A stretch of 28,678 bases of DNA from positions 1 through 28,678 of the forward strand of contig NW_022204978.1 in NCBI RefSeq assembly GCF_008831285.2, in the 5' to 3' direction. Within the stretch, counting starts at the first letter, position 1. Every line of letters begins with the position of its first letter. The DNA comes from Nymphaea colorata. Its lineage: Eukaryota; Streptophyta; Magnoliopsida; Nymphaeales; Nymphaeaceae. Below, piece by piece: positions 22,524 to 28,678 of this stretch. The notes under the pieces were generated by a model, which was given only the letters and a program-made list of their open reading frames with translations, had not been told where the DNA came from and did no database searches. The translations under genes were made by a program, and so were the position numbers.

Positions 22524-24586
22524 ACTATAGTGCACCATCTAAATGATTGAAATTTAAGTTCGTATCAATACAAGTGCGATTTAAGTGATTCAAATGATCA
22601 CATATACTTATTGAATGTGCTTAACTTATTGTTACATCCATGTTTCTTGATTAAGTGAACTGAAATCACAAGTTTGTATGAAAATGAATGTGATTCGAGT
22701 GATTAATTTAGTGTCTTATATTAACCTAACGTGTTTCAAATTAGATCCATGATCAATGATTTAAATAATTAAAACTCACAAGTTTATATGGATATAAAGG
22801 AGACCTATGCATTAGTTTGATCCTTTCTAGTTTGTACAATAAGTTGAACATGTTGTTACATCTATAGTGATCGATGCACAAGTTCACATCAATACGAGTG
22901 GGATTTAAGTGATTCAATTGATCACGCATATTTAATTGAATGACTTAACTTGTTGTCACGTTTATATTAAATGATTTAGTAAATTCAAATCACAGGTTTA
23001 TATGAATATGAATGGGATTCGAGTGATTCATTTGGTGTTTTACAGGTAACTTAATGTGTTTCACTTGTTATTACATACATTAGATCACTTAGGTTTAATC
23101 GAGAGATTATGTGATTCATTTTTACTTGTTCTTACATACGTTTGATAACTTATATTTAATTGAATGTGCGTAACCATTTGTTACATACGTAAGAATGACT
23201 TAGTGGCTTGAAAAAAGAAGTCCATTTGGAAATGAATGAGAGTCAAGTCACTATATTGGTCCCTTATAGTTAATCTAATGTATTTCACTTGTTATTAGAT
23301 CTATAATGAATGATTTAAATGGTTGAAATCACAAGTTTATATGGATACAAATGGTTGAAGTCACTATATTTGTACACGTGTAGTTAGTCCGATGAGTTGA
23401 ATTTGTTGTTACATCTATAGGGAACGTTCTAAAGGATTGAAATCACATGTTCGTACGAATACAAGTGAGATTTAAGTGATTCATATAATCATGCATACTT
23501 AATTGAATGTGTTTAACTTGTTGTTACGTCTATAATAAATGATTTAGTAGATTGAATCACAAGTTTGTGCGAAAATGAATGAGATTCGAGTGATTCATTT
23601 GGTGTCTTGTAGTTAACCTATTGTGTTTCACTTGTTATTACATCTTTGATCAATGATTTAAATGATTAAAACTTACAAGTTTGTATGGATATAAAGGAGA
23701 CCTATGCATTAGTTTGATCCCGTTAGTTAGTTCAATAAGTTGAACTAGTTCTTACATCTATGTTGATCGATGTAAGGAATTGAAATCACAAGTTCGTATC
23801 AATACGAGTGGGATTTAAGTGATTCATTTTATCACACAACGTAATTGAATGTGCTTAACTTGTTGTTACGTCTATATTAAATGATTTAGTAGATTAAAAT
23901 CATAGGTTTGTATGAAAATAATGATATTGGAGTGATTCATTTGGTGTCTTTAAGTAACCTAATGTGTTTCACTTGTTATTACATATATTTATCACTTATA
24001 TTTAATTGAGAGAGATTAAGTGATTCATTTTCACTTGTTATTACATATAATTGATCACTTGTATTTAATTGAATGTGCGTGACCATTTCTTACTTACGTA
24101 TAGAATGACTTAGTGGCTTTGATACCAGAAGTTCGTTTGGAATACATATATAATGAATGATTTAAATGATTGAAATCACATGTTCATGTGGATACAAACG
24201 CGTGTAGTTAGTTCGATGAGTTGAATTTTTGTTACACTATAGTGCACGATCTAAATGATTGAAATCACAAGTTCGTATCAATACAAGTGCGATTTATGTG
24301 ATTCAAATGATCACACATACTAATTGAATGTGCTTAACTTGTTGTTACATCCATATTCTAGATTAAGTGAATTCAAATCACAAGTTTGTGTGAAAATAAA
24401 TGAGATTTGAGTGATTCATTTGGTGTCTTATAATTAACCTAATGTGTTTCACTCGTTATGACATCTATGATCAACGATTTAAACGATAAAAACTCACAAG
24501 TTTATATGGATGTAAAGGAGACCTATGGATTAGTTTAGTTTGATCCATTGTAGTTTCTTCAATAAGTTGAACATGTTGTTACATCT

Positions 24587-24635
24587 CATTCATTTGTATC
24601 CATACGCACACTAAATCATCGTCTCGTACGAGTGA
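24587..24635. repeat. Micro-inversion and palindrome in A22 of H9
   Basis: The palindrome is shortened to 20 bp at 24616-24635 by two single-base losses (TCATCGTCTCGTACGAGTGA). Confidence 0.88.
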
Positions 24636-25178
24636 GATTTAAGTGATTCATTTGATCACGCATACTTAATTGAATGTGCTTAACTTGTTACGTCATATTA
24701 AATGATTTAGTATATTGAAATCTAGGTTTGTATGGAAATGAATGAGATTTGAGTGATTCATTTGGTGTCTTGTAGGTAACCTAATATGTTTCCTTGTTAT
24801 TACATATATTTATCACATATATTTAATTGAGAGATTAAATGATTCATTTTCACTTGTTATTACATATATTTGATCAATATATTTAATTGAGTGTCCGTAA
24901 CCATTTGTTACATACGTACAGAATGACTTAGTGGTTTGAAATAAGAAGTTCGTTTGGAAATAATGAGAGTCAGGTCATTAAGTTGGTTGCTTACAGTTAA
25001 TGTAGTGTATTTCACTTGTTATTACATCTATAATGAATGATTTAAATGATTGAAATCGCAAGTTCATATGGATACAAATGGGATCTATGCATTACTTTGA
25101 ATGCGTGTAATTAGTCCGATGAGTTGAATTTGTTGTTACATCTATAGTGAACGATCTAAAGGATTGAAATCACGCGTT

Positions 25179-25642
25179 CGTACCAATACGAGTCAGATTT
25201 AAGTGATTCATATGATAACGCATACTTTATTGAATGTACTTGATTGTTAATCATGTTAAATGATTTAGTAGATCGAAATCACAGCTTGCATGAAAATGAA
25301 TGAGATTCGAGAGATTCATTTGGTGTCTTATAGTTTACCTAATGTGTTTCACTAGTTGTTACATTTATAATGATTCTTAATACGGATGTCCTTAACAAGT
25401 GATTCATTTGGTGTCATATAGTTAACCTAATGTGTTTCACTTGTAATTTAATTGAATGTGCTTAACAAGTGAATTAGGTTAACAATGGGCACCAAATGAA
25501 TCACTCAAATCTCATTCATTTTCATGCAAGCCTGTGATTTCAATCTACTAAATCATTTAACATGATATAACAATAAGTCAAGTACATTCAATAAAGTATG
25601 CGTGATCATATGAATCACTTAAATCTGACTCGTATTGGTACG
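25179..25642. repeat. Fold-back module of H9
   Basis: Arms as in H3, including the same short TTGATTGTTAATCATG form in the left arm. The inner palindrome is at 25399-25504. Confidence 0.94.
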
Positions 25643-25643
25643 A

Positions 25644-26305
25644 CTATAGTGCACGATATAAAGGATTGAAATTACAAGTTCGTATCAATACAAGTGCGAT
25701 TTAAGTGATTCAAATGATCACATATACTTAATTGAATGTGCTTAACTTATTGTTACATCCATGTTGCTTGATTAAGTGAACTGAAATCACAAGTTTGTAT
25801 GAAAATGAATGTGATTCGAGTGATTCATTTGGTGTCTTATATTAACCTAACGTGTTTCAAATTACATCCATGATCAATGATTTAAATAATTAAAACTCAC
25901 AAGTTTATATGGATATAAAGGAGACCTATGCATTAGTTTGATCCTTTCTAGTTTGTACGATAAGTCGAACATGTTGTTACACTATAGTGATCGATGCACA
26001 AGTTCACATCAATACGAGTGGATTTAAGTGATTCAATTGATCACGCATATTTAATTGAATGTACTTAACTTGTTGTTACGTTTATATTAAATGATTAAGT
26101 AAATTCAAATCATAGGTTTATATGAAAATGAATGGGATTCGAGTGATTCATTTGGTGTTTACAGGTAACTTAATGTGTTTCACTTGTTATTACATACATT
26201 AGATCACCTATGTTTAATCGAGAGATTATGTAATTCATTTTTACTTGTTCTTACATACATTTGATAACTTATATTTAATTGAATGTGCGTAACCATTTGT
26301 TACAT
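25644..26305 (+). repeat. HOR copy H10, cut by inversion breakpoint
   Basis: This is the start of a higher-order repeat: A1, B2, C3, A4, B5, s1, s2 and only the first bases of D8 (TTTGTTACATA). It ends at about 26305, where the expected continuation CGTATAGAATGAC is replaced by reverse-complement B11 sequence. The missing remainder, about 2.5 kb if it was a long form, is not in the window. Confidence 0.93.
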
Positions 26306-26315
26306 AAACTTGTGA
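26296..26315. other. Large inversion breakpoint (tail-to-tail)
   Basis: Forward D8 sequence (ACCATTTGTTACATA) joins reverse-complement B11 sequence (AACTTGTGATCTCAATATAC) at about 26305/26306. Homology at the join is at most a base or two. Everything to the left is forward and everything to the right is reverse. It could be a genuine inversion in the array or a mis-join of satellite contigs. Confidence 0.85.
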
Positions 26316-28678
26316 TCTCAATATACTAAATCATTTATTATAGACGTAACAACAAGTTAAACACATTTAATTAAGTATGCATGATTATATGAATCACTTA
26401 AATCTCACTTGTATTCGTAGAACATGTGATTTCAATCCTTTAGAACGTTCCTATAGATGTAACAACAAATTCAACTCATCGGACTAATACACGTTACAAA
26501 TAATGACTTCAACCATTTGTATCCATATAAACTTGTGATTTCAACCATTTAAATCATTCATTATAGATGTAATAACAAGTGAAATACACTAGATTAACTG
26601 TAAGGGACCAACTTAATGACCTAACTCTCATTCATTTCCAAACGAACTTCTTATTTCATGCCACTAAGTCATTCTATACGTATGTAACAAATGGCTACGC
26701 ACACTCAATTAAATATATTGATCAAATATATGTAATAACAAGTGAAAATGAATCATTTAATCTCTCAATTAAATATATGTGATCAAATATATGTAATAAC
26801 AAGTGAAACATATTAGGTTACCTACAAGACACCAAATGAATCACTCAAATCTCATTCATTTCCATACAAACCTATGATTTCAATATACTAAATCATTTAA
26901 TATAGACGTAACAACAAGTTAAGCACATTCAATTAAGTATGCGTGATCAAATGAATCACTTAAATCTCACTCGTATTGAGACGAGTGATTTATGTGCGTA
27001 TGGATACAAATGAATGAGATGTAACAACATGTTCAACTTATTGAACAAACTACAAGGGATCAAACTAAATAATCCATAGGTCTCCTTTACATCCATATAA
27101 ACTTGTGAGTTTTTATCGTTTAAATCGTTGATCATAGATGTCATAACGAGTGAAACACATTAGGTTAATTATAAGACACCAAATGAATCACTCAAATCTC
27201 ATTTATTTTCACACAAACTTGTGATTTAATTCACTTAATCTAGCAATAGGATGTAACAACAAGTTAAGCACATTCAATTAAGTATGTGTGATCATTTGAA
27301 TCACTTAAATCGCACTTGTATTGATACGAACTTGTGATTTCAATCATTTAGATCGTGCACTATAGTTGTAACAATAAATTCAACTCATCGGACTAACTAC
27401 ACGCATTTGTATCCACATGAACATGTGATTTCAATCATTTAAATCATTCGTTATTATGTATTCCAAACGAACTTCTGGTATCAAAGCCACTAGGTCATTC
27501 TATACGTATGTAAGAAATGGTCACGCGCATTCAATTAATACAAGTGATCAATTATATGTAATAACAAGTGAAAATGAATCACTTATTCTCTCAATTAAAT
27601 ATAAGTAATCAAATATATGTAATAACAAGTGAAACACATTAGGTTACTTTCAAGACACCAATTGAATCACTCCAGTGTCATTCATTTTCATACAAACCTA
27701 TGATTTTAATCTACTAAATCATTTAATATAGACGTAACAACAAGTTAAGCACATTCAATTACGTATGTGTGATAAAATGAATCACTTAAATCCCACTCGT
27801 ATTGATACGAACTTGTGATTTCAATTCCTTACATCGATCACCGTAGATGTAACACAGTAGGTTAACTACAAGACACCAAATGAATCACTCGAATCTCAAT
27901 CATTTTCGCACAAACTTGTGATTTCAATCTTACAACAAGTTAAACACATTCAATTAAGTATGCATGATTATATGAATCACTTAAATCTCACTTGTATTCG
28001 TACGAACATGTGATTTCAATCCTTTAGAACGTTCCCTATAGATGTAACAAGAAATTCAACTCATCGGACTAACTACACGTGTACAAATATAGTGACTTCA
28101 ACCATTTGTATCCATATAAACTTGTGATTTCAACCATTTAAATCATTCATTATAGATGTAATAGCAAGTGAAATACATTAGATTAACTATAAGGGACCAA
28201 TATAGTGACTTGACTCTCATTCATTTCCAAATGGACTTCTTTTTTCAAGCCACTAAGTCATTCTATACGTATGTAACAAATGGTTCCGCACATTCAATTA
28301 AATATAAGTTATCAAATGTACGTAAGAACAAGTACAAATGAATCACATAATCTCTCGATTAAACATAAGAGATCAAATGTATGTAATAACAAGTGAAACA
28401 CATTAAGTTACCTGTAAGACACCAAATGAATCACTCGAATCCCATTTATTTTCATATAAACCTATGATTTGAATTTACTAAATCATTTAATATAGACGTA
28501 ATAACAAATTAAGTACATTCAATTAAATATGCGTGATCAATTGAATCACTTAAATCCCACTCGTATTGATGTAAACTTGTGCATCGATCACTATAGATGT
28601 AACAACATGTTCAACTTAACGTACAAACTAGAAAGGATCAAACTAATGCATAGGTCTCCTTTATATCCATATAAACTT
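26306..28678 (-). repeat. Satellite array, inverted orientation
   Basis: From here to the window end every monomer reads in reverse complement, with starts appearing as GTAANAAC at monomer ends. In window order the segments match these reference positions: B11 26306-26353, A10 26354-26466, E9 26467-26576, D26 26577-26691, s2 26692-26739, s1 26740-26800, B23 26801-26915, A22 26916-27028, C21 27029-27147, B20 27148-27260, A19 27261-27375, fused E18/D17 27376-27518, s2 27519-27565, s1 27566-27626, B14 27627-27741, A13 27742-27855, truncated B11 27856-27932, A10 to 28051, E9 28052-28166, D8 28167-28280, s2 28281-28329, s1 28330-28390, B5 28391-28505, A4 28506-28606, partial C3 28607-28678. C12 is absent. 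Boundaries are good to a few bases. Confidence 0.95.
26967..27019. repeat. Micro-inversion and 22-bp palindrome in inverted A22
   Basis: This is the reverse-complement counterpart inside the inverted array. The palindrome at 26967-26988 is followed by forward-looking text GTGCGTATGGATAC and AATGAATGAGAT. Confidence 0.9.

Larger units (their letters stand above)
19425..22524 (+). repeat. HOR copy H8, full-length form
   Basis: This is a 3100-bp higher-order repeat. Unit 1 is 19425-20293, unit 2 is 20294-21098, unit 3 is 21099-22010 and the module is 22011-22524. Unit 1 has a run of ten T at 20024-20033 (five in other copies) followed by a truncated s2 near 20041-20052. Unit 2 shares with H1 the s1/s2 deletion (near 20928-20940), the ACAAACGTAATTG spelling and GCGATTTATGTGATTC, although H1 lies 17.7 kb away. 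Confidence 0.95.
22525..25643 (+). repeat. HOR copy H9, full-length form
   Basis: This is a 3119-bp higher-order repeat. Unit 1 is 22525-23404, unit 2 is 23405-24228, unit 3 is 24229-25131 and the module is 25132-25643. It carries scattered one-base losses, for example TGTCTTTAAGTAACC near 23948, ATATTTATCAC near 24808 and TTTCCTTG near 24789. These may be true drift or base-calling errors. Confidence 0.95.
1..26305 (+). repeat. Satellite array, forward orientation
   Basis: This is a continuous tandem array of about 115-bp monomers in nested higher-order repeats. The monomer starts are marked by an 8-mer of the form GTTNTTAC, spaced 114-115 bp apart in full monomers. Class A monomers end in a GATCAC...CATACTTAATTG block. 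Class B end in TTTGGTGTCTT...AACCTAATGTG. Class C contain AAAGGAGACCTATG. Class D contain GACTTAGTGGCTTGA. Class E contain TAGTCCGATGAGTTGAA. The base composition is strongly AT-rich. No open frame longer than 73 codons exists and none resembles a known protein. The array is most likely heterochromatic or centromeric nuclear DNA; that part is inference. Confidence 0.97.

Noticed and set aside
1-28678. CRISPR array, because of regular repeats
   Set aside because: Repeat and spacer cannot be separated: the whole 115-bp period is related sequence, with no unique spacers and no cas-like genes.
1-28678. tRNA, rRNA, telomere repeats, retroelement or viral remnants
   Set aside because: None of the expected conserved boxes, telomere-type short repeats, long terminal repeats or polymerase-like frames was seen by eye on either strand. 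A profile search was not possible here.

Overview
The whole 28.7 kb window is one block of AT-rich satellite DNA. I see no protein-coding gene, RNA gene, transposon or CRISPR array in it. Nested higher-order repeats of this kind point to a eukaryotic nuclear genome, most plausibly centromeric, pericentromeric or other heterochromatin (possibly a sex or B chromosome). I do not recognise the satellite family and cannot tell plant from animal from sequence alone.

The array has four visible levels. (1) The basic monomer is about 115 bp (mostly 114-115) and normally opens with an 8-mer of the form GTTNTTAC. Five diverged full-length classes recur (called here A, B, C, D, E), plus two truncated ones (s1, about 61 bp; s2, about 49 bp). 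(2) Monomers come in a fixed nine-part order, A-B-C-A-B-s1-s2-D-E, making a unit of about 0.83-0.92 kb. (3) Three such units (units 1, 2 and 3, each with diagnostic variants) are followed by a roughly 0.5 kb module holding A-B, a short remnant and an inverted copy of B-A. Together they form a 3.14 kb higher-order repeat (HOR). (4) Structural variants of the HOR recur in order: long with one E missing, [long with several deletions], short, long, long. This suggests a super-period of roughly 10.6-13.3 kb.

Layout: partial HOR H0 1-1708; H1 1709-4717; short H2 4718-6017; H3 6018-9157; H4 9158-12297; H5 12298-15327; H6 15328-18018; short H7 18019-19424; H8 19425-22524; H9 22525-25643; truncated H10 25644-26305. 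At about 26305/26306 the array flips, and 26306-28678 is the same satellite in opposite orientation, with its own chimeric unit order and no fold-back module.

The notable parts are these. Each HOR carries a built-in fold-back of about 450-470 bp, except the shorter ones in H2 and H6. A second small inversion inside one A monomer creates a near-perfect 22-bp palindrome. In-register deletions of exactly one monomer or two units show how the array evolves by unequal exchange. The large inversion breakpoint near the right end is also unusual. Some stretches have many scattered 1-2 base deletions, which may be sequencing or assembly error and should be excluded before biological interpretation.
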